Shown here: one piece after another, positions 16,825 to 38,153 of the stretch
How positions within the stretch are numbered: position 1 is the first letter of the stretch
Layout of the letters: each line of letters starts with the position of its first letter
Source: Pseudonocardia sp. KRD291
Lineage (GTDB): Bacteria > Actinomycetota > Actinomycetes > Mycobacteriales > Pseudonocardiaceae
Direction: 5' to 3'
Assembly: GCF_019263595.1 (NCBI RefSeq)
Contig: NZ_JADQDD010000007.1
Span: forward strand, 1-55,882
DNA length: 55,882 bases
Position numbers and translations under genes: made by a program
Notes under the pieces: model-generated
Database searches by the model: none
What the model was told of the DNA's origin: nothing
The model's input: the letters and a program-made list of their open reading frames with translations, nothing else

Positions 16825-16999
16825 CGTGCACCTCCACATCGTGAGCAATGCTCAAGATCAGTGTTGCATCGCGAAATCGATTACGCACGGGGTCGCGCCC
16901 GGTGTGACCGGTCACGTGACCCGGGTCCCGGACCGGGACCGCCGGTCCCAGGACCGGTTGTCGCTGCCGCGGGGGAGCGGACGGGATCAGAGTGGGTCC

Positions 17000-17848
17000 A
17001 TGACCACGACACGGACGCTCACGCTCGCCGACGACCTCACCGTGACCCGGATGGGGTTCGGCGCCATGCAGCTCGCCGGACCCGGCGTGTTCGGCCCGCC
17101 CCGCGACCGCGACGGGGCGGTCGCGGTGCTGCGCACGGCCGTCGAGCTCGGCCTCACCCACATCGACACCAGCGACTTCTACGGCCCGCACGTCGTCAAC
17201 GAGCTGATCCGCGAGGCGCTGCACCCCTACCCGTCGGACCTGCGGATCGTCACCAAGGTCGGCGCCGTCCGCGGTGAGGACGGCTCGTGGGACCCGGCGC
17301 TGTCACCGGAGGACCTGACCGACGCCGTCCACGCGAACCTGGACCGCCTCGGCGTGGACGTCCTCGACGTCGTCAACCTGCGGATCATGGAGGAGGCCGA
17401 CTCCTCGCTCGCCGAGCCGTTCGGCGCGCTGGCCGAGCTGCAGCGGAAGGGGCTGATCCGCCACCTCGGCGTCAGCACCGTCTCCGACGCCCAGCTCACC
17501 GAGGCGCAGGCCATCGCCCCGGTGGTCTGCGTGCAGAACCACTACAACCTCGTCCACCGCGCCGACGACGCCCTGGTCGACCGCTGCGCGCGCGAGGGGA
17601 TCGCCTACGTCTCCTACTTCCCGCTCGGCGGGTTCACCCCGGTCCAGTCGAGCGTGCTCGACGACGTCGCGGCGCGGGTCGGCGCGTCGCCGCAGCAGGT
17701 CGCGCTGGCCTGGCTGCTGCAGCGCTCGCCGACGATGCTGCTGATCCCGGGCACGTCCTCGGTCGCGCACCTGCGGGAGAACGTCGCCGCGGCGGACCTG
17801 GAGCTCTCGCCCGAGGTCGTCGCCGAGCTGGACGCGATCGCGGGCTGA
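17000..17848 (+). CDS. Aldo/keto reductase
   Basis: 282 residues from the ATG at 17000. An upstream in-frame extension runs antisense to the methyltransferase gene and is rejected. The TIM-barrel family motifs are visible: MGFGAMQLAG near residue 16, THIDTSDFYGP (catalytic Asp and Tyr) near residue 53, KVG (catalytic Lys) near 80, and the NADPH-site segment LLIPGTSSVAHLRENVAAA near the C-terminus. The usual active-site histidine position reads NLRIMEE, so the canonical His is not evident, as in several AKR13-like oxidoreductases. Cytoplasmic NADPH-dependent carbonyl reduction is the family role; the substrate is unknown. Confidence 0.9.
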   Translation: MTTTRTLTLADDLTVTRMGFGAMQLAGPGVFGPPRDRDGAVAVLRTAVELGLTHIDTSDFYGPHVVNELIREALHPYPSDLRIVTKVGAVRGEDGSWDPALSPEDLTDAVHANLDRLGVDVLDVVNLRIMEEADSSLAEPFGALAELQRKGLIRHLGVSTVSDAQLTEAQAIAPVVCVQNHYNLVHRADDALVDRCAREGIAYVSYFPLGGFTPVQSSVLDDVAARVGASPQQVALAWLLQRSPTMLLIPGTSSVAHLRENVAAADLELSPEVVAELDAIAG

Positions 17849-17907
17849 ACCCGCGTCGGCCCGCGGTCGGGGTCCCGCGGACCGTGATGCGGCTCGCACC
17901 CGCCGTG

Positions 17908-17925
17908 ACAGTCAGTCCTGACTGT
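17908..17925. promoter_or_regulatory. Palindromic operator candidate for the downstream TetR operon
   Basis: ACAGTCA-GTCC-TGACTGT, two exact 7-base inverted arms with a 4-base centre, lies 72-89 bases before the thiolase start. Size and symmetry fit a TetR-family operator, and the last gene of the same operon encodes a TetR protein. Regulation is inferred. Confidence 0.55.
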
Positions 17926-17996
17926 TTCGGTGATACCGTCGCGGCGAGTCGGCGGCGCTGTCCGAGCGCCGCACCCGTCGCGAAGGAGCGTGGGCC

Positions 17997-19133
17997 GTGC
18001 GAGACGCAGTCATCGTGGAAGCGGTGCGGAGCCCGGTGGGCAAGCGCAAGGGCGGACTGGCCGGGACGCACCCGGTGGACCTGTCCGCGCACGTCCTGAG
18101 GTCGCTGGTCGAGCGGTCCGGGATCGACCCGGCCGAGATCGAGGACGTCATCTGGGGCTGCGTGTCCCAGGCCGGCGAGCAGACCTTCGACATCGCCCGC
18201 AACGCCGCACTCGCCGCCGGGTTCCCGGAGACGGTGACCGGCGTGAGCGTGGACCGCCAGTGCGGGTCGAGCCAGCAGAGCGTGCACTTCGCCGCCGCCG
18301 GCCTGATCGCCGGGCAGTACGACGTCGCCGTCGCCGGTGGCGTCGAGTCGATGACCCGGGTGCCGATGGGCGCCGCGCTGATGGACCAGAACCCGTTCGG
18401 TGAGGCGTTCATGGAGCGCTACGGCGCGTTCCCGAACCAGGGCGTCGGTGCGGAGATGATCGCCGAGAAGTGGGGCCACTCGCGCACGCAGCTCGACGAG
18501 TTCGCACTCGAGTCGCACGCCAAGGCCGCCGCCGCGCAGGACGACGGCCGCTTCGACGGCCAGATCGCCCCGCTCGCCGGCGTCACCGCCGACGAGGGTG
18601 TCCGCCGCGGCGGCACGCTGGAGGGCCTGGCCGGCCTCAAGACCGTGTTCAAGGACGCGGACCAGGGCGGCGTCATCCACGCCGGCAACTCCTCGCAGAT
18701 CTCCGACGGCTCCGGCGCGCTGCTGATGATGACGAGCGAGAAGGCGAAGGCCCTGGGCCTGACCCCGATCGCGCGCATCCACACCGCGGTGCTCGCCGGC
18801 GCCGACCCGGTGATCATGCTGACCGCGCCGATCCCGGCGACGGAGAAGGCGCTGAAGAAGTCCGGGCTCCCGCTCGGCGAGATCGGCGCGTTCGAGGTCA
18901 ACGAGGCGTTCGCGCCCGTCCCGCTCGCGTGGCTGTCCGACATCGGTGCCGATGCGTCCCTGTTGAACCCGAACGGCGGCGCGATCGCGCTGGGCCACCC
19001 GCTCGGCGGCTCCGGTGCGCGGATCATGACCACGCTGGTGCACCACATGCGCGACACCGGCATCCGCTACGGCCTGCAGACGATGTGCGAGGGCGGCGGC
19101 CAGGCCAACGCCACCATCCTCGAGCTGCTCTGA
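17997..19133 (+). CDS. Acetyl-CoA acyltransferase (thiolase)
   Basis: 378 residues from a GTG with AAGGAG upstream. All thiolase active-site elements are present: the nucleophilic cysteine in RQCGSSQQSVHFAA near residue 87, NEAFA near 302, the histidine in GHPLGGSGARI near 335 and the second cysteine in MCEGGGQANATI near 365. It cleaves 3-ketoacyl-CoA with CoA in the cytoplasm. It is the first gene of a four-gene operon (gaps of 35, 10 and 12 bases) with an SDR-type hydroxyacyl-CoA dehydrogenase, an acyl-CoA dehydrogenase and a TetR regulator. That set covers three of the four beta-oxidation steps; no enoyl-CoA hydratase gene is nearby. Confidence 0.95.
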   Translation: MRDAVIVEAVRSPVGKRKGGLAGTHPVDLSAHVLRSLVERSGIDPAEIEDVIWGCVSQAGEQTFDIARNAALAAGFPETVTGVSVDRQCGSSQQSVHFAAAGLIAGQYDVAVAGGVESMTRVPMGAALMDQNPFGEAFMERYGAFPNQGVGAEMIAEKWGHSRTQLDEFALESHAKAAAAQDDGRFDGQIAPLAGVTADEGVRRGGTLEGLAGLKTVFKDADQGGVIHAGNSSQISDGSGALLMMTSEKAKALGLTPIARIHTAVLAGADPVIMLTAPIPATEKALKKSGLPLGEIGAFEVNEAFAPVPLAWLSDIGADASLLNPNGGAIALGHPLGGSGARIMTTLVHHMRDTGIRYGLQTMCEGGGQANATILELL

Positions 19134-19168
19134 TCTTCCCCCTACGACCACGGAGGTAACCCGCACAC

Positions 19169-19930
19169 ATGGACATCAACGGAGCCGTCGCGCTCGTCAC
19201 CGGTGGCGCGTCCGGCCTGGGCCTGGCCACCACCGAGAAGCTCGTCGAGGCCGGCGCCAAGGTCGTGATCGTCGACCTGCCGTCCTCGGCCGGTGAGGCC
19301 GTCGCCGACAAGCTGGGTGACGCCGTGCGCTTCGCCCCGGCCGACGTCACCGACGAGGCCCAGATCTCCGCCGCGCTCGACGTCGCGGCCGAGCTGGGCA
19401 CGCTGCGTGTCGCGGTGAACTGCGCCGGCATCGGCAACGCGCACAAGACCGTCGGCAAGAACGGCCCGTTCCCGCTGGACGCGTTCCAGAAGGTCATCGG
19501 CGTCAACCTGATCGGCACGTTCAACGTGATCCGGCTCGCCGCGGAGCGGATCTCGCAGTCCGACCCGGTCGAGGGCGAGCGCGGCGTCATCATCAACACC
19601 GCGTCGGTGGCCGCGTTCGAGGGCCAGATCGGGCAGGCCGCCTACTCGGCGTCCAAGGGCGGCATCGTCGGCATGACGCTGCCGATCGCACGCGACCTGG
19701 CGAGCATCGGCATCCGCGTGGTGACGATCGCGCCGGGCCTGTTCGAGACCCCGCTGCTCGGCGGGCTCCCGGACGACGTCAAGGAGTCGCTGGGCAAGCA
19801 GGTGCCGCACCCGTCGCGCCTGGGGCAGCCCTCGGAGTACGGCCAGCTCGCGGCGCACATCGTCGCCAACCCGATGCTCAACGGCGAGACGATCCGTCTC
19901 GACGGCGCCATCCGGATGACGCCGAGGTAG
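19169..19930 (+). CDS. SDR-type 3-hydroxyacyl-CoA dehydrogenase (HSD17B10-like)
   Basis: 253 residues with GGAGG before the ATG. SDR motifs are [15 protein letters not shown] near residue 11, an Asp after strand 2 (VIVDLPSS) favouring NAD, NCAGIG near 85, [11 protein letters not shown] and YSASKGG (Tyr-x3-Lys) near residue 165. The overall pattern, especially the [20 protein letters not shown] stretch and the [16 protein letters not shown] end, resembles type II 3-hydroxyacyl-CoA dehydrogenase. In the operon it would oxidise the 3-hydroxyacyl-CoA before thiolysis. Fatty acid versus isoleucine-type branched acyl-CoA cannot be settled here. Confidence 0.92.
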   Translation: MDINGAVALVTGGASGLGLATTEKLVEAGAKVVIVDLPSSAGEAVADKLGDAVRFAPADVTDEAQISAALDVAAELGTLRVAVNCAGIGNAHKTVGKNGPFPLDAFQKVIGVNLIGTFNVIRLAAERISQSDPVEGERGVIINTASVAAFEGQIGQAAYSASKGGIVGMTLPIARDLASIGIRVVTIAPGLFETPLLGGLPDDVKESLGKQVPHPSRLGQPSEYGQLAAHIVANPMLNGETIRLDGAIRMTPR

Positions 19931-19940
19931 GGAGGCACCC

Positions 19941-21092
19941 ATGAAGCGCACGCTCTACGAGTCCGACCACTCCGACTTCCGGGAGGCGTTCCGCGCCTTC
20001 GTGGAGAAGGAGATCGTCCCGTACCAGGAGTCGTGGGACTCCGACGGCATCGTCCCGCGCGCGCTGTTCACCACCGCGGGCAAGTCGGGCTTCCTCGGCA
20101 TCGACATCCCCGAGGAGCACGGCGGCGGGGGAGTGAAGGACTTCCGGTTCAATGCCGTCATCTCCGAGGAGCTGATGCGCGCCGGCGCCGCGGCGGCCGG
20201 GCTGGGCCTGACCCTGCACAACGACATCTGCCTGCCCTACTTCCTCGCGTACTGCAACGACGAGCAGGCCGCGCGCTGGCTGCCCGGCATCGCCTCCGGT
20301 GAGCTGATCACCGCGATCGCGATGACCGAGCCCGGCATCGGCTCGGACCTGGCGTCGATGTCGACCACGGCGATCCGCGACGGCGACCACTACGTCGTCA
20401 ACGGCGCGAAGACGTTCATCACCAACGGGGTCAACGCCGACCTGGTGATCACCGCGGTGAAGACCGACCCGTCGCAGAAGCACAAGGGCATGAGCCTGCT
20501 CGTGCTCGAGCGCGGGATGGAGGGCTTCGAGCGGGGTCGCAACCTGGACAAGCTCGGCCAGCACGCCCAGGACACCGCCGAGCTCTCGTTCACCGACGTG
20601 AAGGTGCCGGTGGAGAACCTGCTGGGCACCGAGGAGGGCCAGGGCTTCACGCAGCTGGTCTCGAACCTGCCCCAGGAGCGCCTCTCGATCGCGGTCGCGG
20701 CCGTGGCGGCGGCGCGCACGGCGCTGAACCACACGCTGGACTACGTCAAGGAGCGCAAGGCGTTCGGCAAGCCGGTCGGCTCGTTCCAGAACTCCAAGTT
20801 CGTCCTGGCCGAGATCGACACCGAGATAGACATCGCCGAGCACTACACGGACGACTGCGTGCGCGCGCTCAACGCCGGCGAGCTGACCGCGGTGGACGCG
20901 TCGAAGGCGAAGTACTGGTGCACCGAGCTGCAGGGCAGGGTCGTCGACCGCTGCCTGCAGCTGCACGGCGGGTACGGCTACATGAACGAGTACCCGATCG
21001 CGAAGGCCTACGCCGACGCGCGCATCACCCGGATCTACGGTGGCACCACCGAGATCATGAAAGAGGTGATCGGCCGGGGCCTCGGGCTCTGA
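19941..21092 (+). CDS. Acyl-CoA dehydrogenase, LCAD-like
   Basis: 383 residues with GGGAGG before the ATG. AMTEPGIGSDLASM is the flavin motif. The C-terminal motif is IYGGTTEIMKEVIGRGL, with Gly where MCAD-type enzymes have the catalytic Glu. Instead the glutamate of LPQERLSIA (about residue 246) is positioned as in long-chain and isovaleryl-CoA dehydrogenases. The block QLHGGYGYMNEYPIAKAYAD is close to mammalian LCAD as I remember it. It is the third gene of the thiolase/SDR/TetR operon, 10 bases after the SDR. Activity on long or branched acyl-CoA is inferred from the catalytic-base position. Confidence 0.93.
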   Translation: MKRTLYESDHSDFREAFRAFVEKEIVPYQESWDSDGIVPRALFTTAGKSGFLGIDIPEEHGGGGVKDFRFNAVISEELMRAGAAAAGLGLTLHNDICLPYFLAYCNDEQAARWLPGIASGELITAIAMTEPGIGSDLASMSTTAIRDGDHYVVNGAKTFITNGVNADLVITAVKTDPSQKHKGMSLLVLERGMEGFERGRNLDKLGQHAQDTAELSFTDVKVPVENLLGTEEGQGFTQLVSNLPQERLSIAVAAVAAARTALNHTLDYVKERKAFGKPVGSFQNSKFVLAEIDTEIDIAEHYTDDCVRALNAGELTAVDASKAKYWCTELQGRVVDRCLQLHGGYGYMNEYPIAKAYADARITRIYGGTTEIMKEVIGRGLGL

Positions 21093-21104
21093 CCGGTCTC
21101 CGCG

Positions 21105-21743
21105 ATGGCGACGAACCACCTGCCGGTGTCCAGGACCCGGGCGCAGCGCTCCGAGGACAGCCGCGCCCGGATCCTCGACGCCGCCGTCGCCTGCCTGATC
21201 GACGGCGGCTACTCCGGCGCGACCACCCTGACCATCCAGGGTGCCGCCGGGGTGTCCCGCGGCCGCCTGCTGCACCACTTCCCGTCCCGGGACCGCCTGC
21301 TCGTCGCCGCGGCGCAGCACCTGGCCGTCAAACGGGTGGCCGACACCGAGGAGCGCATCACCCGGTTGCTCGACGGCGGCCCGGTCCCCGTGGGCGGCCC
21401 CTGGGAGCGCGCGGACCGGGTGATCGAGCTGCTCTGGGAGAGCTTCTCCGAACCGCACTTCTGGGCCTCGGTCGAGCTGTGGACCGCGGCGCGGGCGAAC
21501 AGCGAGATCGCCGAGGCGCTGCGGCCCGAGGAGCGCCGCCTCGGTGCGGCGATCCGGGCCTCGATGGCCCGCATGTTCGGCGACGAGCTCGCCGCGCGGC
21601 CGCGTTTCAAGCAACTGCGGGACCTGCTGCTGACGTCCATGCGCGGCACCGCACTGACCTACACCTTCGACCCGCGCGACCCCGCGGGCGACGCGATGCT
21701 GGCGCAGTGGAAGGACCTCGCGCGGGTCCTTCTCGGTCACTGA
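21105..21743 (+). CDS. TetR-family transcriptional regulator
   Basis: 212 residues. The N-terminal helix-turn-helix domain (about residues 12-60) reads SRARILDAAVACLIDGG, TTLTIQGAAGVSRGRLLHHF and PSRDRLLVAAA, the standard TetR arrangement; the remainder is an all-helical ligand domain. It lies 12 bases after the LCAD-like gene and is the last gene of the operon. It probably represses the operon through the palindrome at 17908 and is relieved by an acyl-CoA. An inverted repeat begins at its stop codon. Confidence 0.92.
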   Translation: MATNHLPVSRTRAQRSEDSRARILDAAVACLIDGGYSGATTLTIQGAAGVSRGRLLHHFPSRDRLLVAAAQHLAVKRVADTEERITRLLDGGPVPVGGPWERADRVIELLWESFSEPHFWASVELWTAARANSEIAEALRPEERRLGAAIRASMARMFGDELAARPRFKQLRDLLLTSMRGTALTYTFDPRDPAGDAMLAQWKDLARVLLGH

Positions 21744-21799
21744 ACGGTCCGCGCGGCCGCCCCAGGTCACGAAACTGTGACGTACCCGACCGTTCAGTG
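21738..21799. terminator. Long inverted repeat at end of TetR operon
   Basis: CACTGAACGGTC (21738-21749) overlaps the TetR stop codon and is repeated inverted as GACCGTTCAGTG at 21788-21799. The 38-base interior holds a smaller hairpin GTCAC/GTGAC at 21766-21781. It may terminate the operon before the siderophore genes; the size also fits a regulatory site. Confidence 0.45.
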
Positions 21800-21874
21800 C
21801 GCTCACCAGCAGCGATGTGTACTCCGTCCGGTCGCGTGCGTATCACCCTCTAGGCGGGACGACCGTCGGCATGA

Positions 21875-21893
21875 TCCAGTTAGCCTGGCCTTA
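21875..21893. promoter_or_regulatory. DtxR/IdeR-like iron box upstream of siderophore biosynthesis operon
   Basis: The 19-base segment matches the iron-box consensus TTAGGTTAGSCTAACCTAA at 13 of 19 positions on the reverse strand (core AGGCTAAC). It lies 52 bases before the ornithine monooxygenase start. This is the weakest match among the strong-context boxes of the window. Confidence 0.5.
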
Positions 21894-21944
21894 ACAAAGG
21901 CATGCCGACCATGCGCCGACACGCCGGCGCTCGAGAGGATGACG

Positions 21945-23351
21945 ATGGCGAACGCGACCACCCGGCCCGAGCACGAGGTCCTCGACGTGATCGGCGTCGG
22001 GTTCGGACCGTCGAACCTCGGCCTGGCCATCGCGCTGGAGGAGCTCAACGCCACCGCGCCGGCCGAGGAGAGGATCACAGCCCGGTTCGTCGAGCGCCAG
22101 GAGAAGTTCGGCTGGCACCGGGGGATGCTCCTCGAGGACGCGACGATGCAGGTCTCGTTCCTCAAGGACCTGGTCACCATCCGCAACCCGAACAGCGAGT
22201 TCACGTTCCTGTCCTACCTCAAGGAGCGCGAGCGCCTGGTCGACTTCATCAACTACGGCAGCAACTTCCCGACCCGCCTGGAGTTCCACGACTACCTCGA
22301 GTGGGCCGCGTCGCGGTTCACCGACCGGGTCGACTACGGCGCCGAGGTCGACGAGATCGTGCCGGTGCGGGGCGAGGGCACCGACGGCGGGCCCGTCGAG
22401 CAGGTCGAGGTCGTCTACCGCCGCGACGGCGAGACGGTCCGGCTGCGCGCCCGCAACGTCGTGCTGGCCACCGGCCTGAGCCCGGCGCTGCCGCGCGGGA
22501 TCAGCGCGGGCGCCCGGATCTGGCACAACAAGGACCTCCTGCACCGCGCCCCGCACCTGGTCGGGACCGCGCCCAAGCGGATGGCCGTGATCGGCGCCGG
22601 ACAGAGTGCGGCCGAGACGGTCGAGTACCTGCACCGGACGTTCCCCGGCGCCGAGGTCTACGCCGTGTTCGCCCGCTACGGCTACAGCCCGGCCGACGAC
22701 AGCTCGTTCGCCAACCGGATCTTCGACCCGGGCGCGGTGGACGACTTCTACACCGCACCGGACGGTGTCAAAGAGATGATCATGGGCTACCACGGGAACA
22801 CGAACTACTCGGTCGTCGACCCGGAGCTGATCGACGGTCTCTACCGGACGCACTACCACGAGCGGGTGGCCGGCAACGAGCGTCTGAAGTTCTGCAACGT
22901 CTCCCGGGTGGCCGACGTCGTCGAGGTCGACGACCGGGTCGAGCTGGCCGTGGAGTCGCTGATCGACGGCGAACGTGAGGTGATCACCGCCGACGTCGTC
23001 GTCTACGCGACCGGGTACCGGGCGGGGGACCCGCTCTGGCTGCTCGGCGGGGGACTGCCCGAGGCCTGCGGGCGCGACGTGGCCGGGCGCCTGGACGTCC
23101 GCCGCGACTACCGGGTGGGCACCGAGGCGCTGGCCGACGGCACCCAGGTCACCGCAGGCATCTACCTGCAGGGGCCCACCGAGCACACCCACGGCATCTC
23201 CTCGACGCTGCTGTCCAACGTGGCCGTGCGCTCCGGCGAGATCGCCGGGTCGATCGTCACCGGCGGTGCGTCGGCCTCGGGCCGCCCGGCCGGTGCGCCG
23301 GCCGAGGGCGTCGCCGCCGAGCTGCCGGGCGTGGCGCGCACCGCCGGCTGA
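21945..23351 (+). CDS. L-ornithine N5-monooxygenase (siderophore, SidA/PvdA/CchB type)
   Basis: 468 residues. The ATG at 21945 is chosen because GAGAGG lies 6 bases upstream; an ATG two codons earlier directly abuts that site. The FAD site GVGFGPSNLGLA (about residue 16), the family-specific KFGWHRGMLLEDATMQVSFL and KDLVTIRNPNSEFTFLSYL, the NADPH site GAGQSAAETVEYL (about 217) and the C-terminal ATGYRAGDP motif (about 355) are all intact. It hydroxylates the side-chain nitrogen of ornithine, the first step to hydroxamate siderophores. The MbtH and NRPS genes follow at 54 and 45 bases, forming the core biosynthesis operon under an iron box. Confidence 0.95.
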   Translation: MANATTRPEHEVLDVIGVGFGPSNLGLAIALEELNATAPAEERITARFVERQEKFGWHRGMLLEDATMQVSFLKDLVTIRNPNSEFTFLSYLKERERLVDFINYGSNFPTRLEFHDYLEWAASRFTDRVDYGAEVDEIVPVRGEGTDGGPVEQVEVVYRRDGETVRLRARNVVLATGLSPALPRGISAGARIWHNKDLLHRAPHLVGTAPKRMAVIGAGQSAAETVEYLHRTFPGAEVYAVFARYGYSPADDSSFANRIFDPGAVDDFYTAPDGVKEMIMGYHGNTNYSVVDPELIDGLYRTHYHERVAGNERLKFCNVSRVADVVEVDDRVELAVESLIDGEREVITADVVVYATGYRAGDPLWLLGGGLPEACGRDVAGRLDVRRDYRVGTEALADGTQVTAGIYLQGPTEHTHGISSTLLSNVAVRSGEIAGSIVTGGASASGRPAGAPAEGVAAELPGVARTAG

Positions 23352-23405
23352 GGCCCCGCGCACCGACCCGACCCACCATCACCGAACGACACCCCGGGAG
23401 GACCC

Positions 23406-23633
23406 GTGTCCACGAACCCCTTCGACGACGACAACGGCACGTTCCACGCACTGGTCAACGACGAGGGCCAGTACTCGCTGTGGCCGACGTTCGCCGACGT
23501 GCCGGCCGGCTGGACGGTCGCGCACGGCCCGGCGGACAAGGCGTCCTGCCTGGAGTTCGTCGAGCAGAACTGGACCGACCTGCGGCCGCGCAGCCTGGTC
23601 GAGCGCACCGAGGCCGGCCACCGGGCCGGCTGA
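23406..23633 (+). CDS. MbtH-like NRPS accessory protein
   Basis: 75 residues from a GTG with GGGAGG upstream. The family signature is complete: [32 protein letters not shown] and a late [15 protein letters not shown]. MbtH-like proteins bind the adenylation domains of NRPSs and are needed for their folding or activity. Position between the ornithine monooxygenase and the NRPS (45 bases from the latter) shows it serves that enzyme, which has four adenylation domains. Confidence 0.96.
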   Translation: MSTNPFDDDNGTFHALVNDEGQYSLWPTFADVPAGWTVAHGPADKASCLEFVEQNWTDLRPRSLVERTEAGHRAG

Positions 23634-23678
23634 GCCACCCGCCGCCCCAGGCCCCCGATCCATTCCAGGAGCACTGTC

Positions 23679-36845
<13,167 letters not shown>

Positions 36846-36870
36846 GCGCCTCCCCGCGCCTCCACCCGTC

Positions 36871-36921
36871 GAACGAGCGGCGCCCCCGTCGGAAAGGTTC
36901 CGACGGGGGCGCCGCTCGTTC
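36871..36921. terminator. Perfect 24-bp hairpin after the NRPS gene
   Basis: A 24-base arm at 36871-36894 (GAACGAGCGGCGCCCCCGTC, then GGAA) is repeated exactly inverted at 36898-36921 around a 3-base loop. It lies between the NRPS stop and the convergent binding-protein gene, and should terminate both. The arm resembles the hairpin at 14222 (GCGGCGC..C.CGTCG core). Confidence 0.8.
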
Positions 36922-36939
36922 AGCGTGTGCGAAGGGGGA

Positions 36940-37983
36940 TCACTGCGTGGGGGCGGGAATGCCCTCCAGCAGGGGGACCAGCTTGTCCAGCGCGTACGGG
37001 AAGCTGATCGGGCTGCCGTAGCTGATCGCGGCGGACGTCGGCTCCGTGGTGCTCAGGAACCGGACCCGTTTCTGCTGTGCGACCGGCAGCGCCGCGAACT
37101 CCGGCCGCGCCGAGATCTCCGCCTGCACCTGCGGGTTCCGGGCGAACACGAGCAGCTTGTCCACGTTGAGCAGGTCGACGCGCTCCGGGCTGACCGAGGC
37201 GTCGCTCTTGCCCGCGGCGAGCTGGGTGACCTCCGGCGGGGCCTGGAAGCCGAGCGCGCTCATCAGGTCGGCCTTGAGGTCGCCCTTGGAGAACACGCGG
37301 TAGTCCGGGGCCTGGAACTGCATGACCGCCGCGGTCTGCTGCGCCCACTCCGGGTGTGCCGACTTGACCTGGGCGATCCGGGCCTCGGTCTGGGTGACGA
37401 GTTCGTTGCCGCGCTGCTCCTGCCCGACCGCCTTCGTGATGTGCCGGGTCAGTACCTGCCAGGGCGCGGTGAACTGCTCGTAGTCCTTCGGCTGGGCCAC
37501 CGTCGGGGCGATCTTCGAGACCTGGTCGTACTGGGCCTGGGTCATACCGGAGTATCCGGCGATGATCAGGTCCGGCTGCAGCGCCGCGATCTTCTCCAGG
37601 TTGTACTCGTCACGCTTGCCGACCTCCTCCGGCACGGTGGCGCCGTACCCGGCCTCCTGCCACGGCCACTTGTTGTTCGGCGGCGGCGTGAGGAACCAGT
37701 TGACGATCCCGATCGGGGCGACGCCCACGGCCAGCAGCGGGTCGGGGTCGGTGTAGCCCAGCGTGATCACCCGCTTCGGCGCCGCGGGGATCTCGGTGCT
37801 GCCGTAGGCGTGCTCGACGGTGACCGGGAACGCGCCGTCGGCCTGCCCGCCGGACGCGGGTGGCGCCTCGCCTCCGGAGGGGGACCCGCACGCGGCGAGC
37901 GCGACGGTCGCGGTGACTGCGGTGAGCAGCACGCGGAGGCGGTGGCCTGTGCGGCGCCGGGGTGGGTGTGGCGTCGGGTGCAT
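36940..37983 (-). CDS. Ferric-siderophore-binding lipoprotein (ABC importer, FepB/FhuD class)
   Basis: 347 residues from the ATG at 37983 (GGGAG just upstream); an upstream extension overlaps the iron box region and is rejected. The N-terminus is basic (RRRTGHRLR), then hydrophobic, ending at a lipobox LAAC with Cys near residue 32. The body has the class III periplasmic-binding pattern: FPVTVEHAYGSTEIP, KRVITLGY, EKIAALQPDLIIAGYSGMTQ and KIAPTVAQ. It would capture the loaded siderophore outside the membrane. An iron box lies 93-111 bases upstream of its start. It is paralogous to the lipoprotein at 52757. No FecCD-type permease accompanies it. Confidence 0.94.
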   Translation of the reverse strand: MHPTPHPPRRRTGHRLRVLLTAVTATVALAACGSPSGGEAPPASGGQADGAFPVTVEHAYGSTEIPAAPKRVITLGYTDPDPLLAVGVAPIGIVNWFLTPPPNNKWPWQEAGYGATVPEEVGKRDEYNLEKIAALQPDLIIAGYSGMTQAQYDQVSKIAPTVAQPKDYEQFTAPWQVLTRHITKAVGQEQRGNELVTQTEARIAQVKSAHPEWAQQTAAVMQFQAPDYRVFSKGDLKADLMSALGFQAPPEVTQLAAGKSDASVSPERVDLLNVDKLLVFARNPQVQAEISARPEFAALPVAQQKRVRFLSTTEPTSAAISYGSPISFPYALDKLVPLLEGIPAPTQ

Positions 37984-38075
37984 GAGCTCCCTGTTCTCGA
38001 TGATGGAGTTCTCGGCGGGTGGGTCGACCCCGCACCGCGTCGCCATCCATCGTGCGGAAGACGATGTTGTCGAGG

Positions 38076-38094
38076 TCAGGTTCGCCTACCCTCA
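38076..38094. promoter_or_regulatory. DtxR/IdeR-like iron box upstream of binding lipoprotein
   Basis: TCAGGTTCGCCTACCCTCA matches the consensus TTAGGTTAGCCTAACCTAA at 15 of 19 positions, with both half sites recognisable. It lies in the 170-base gap between the end of an ABC gene and the start of the siderophore-binding lipoprotein. Confidence 0.75.
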
Positions 38095-38153
38095 ATCAAC
38101 CGTCAAGTAACGCCTACGTCACACGACGAAGCGGGCGAACGGGGGCGAACCGC

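Noticed and set aside
21105-21743. TetR gene considered as regulator of the siderophore operon
   Set aside because: It is the last gene of the thiolase operon, followed by an inverted repeat, and the siderophore operon has its own iron box.
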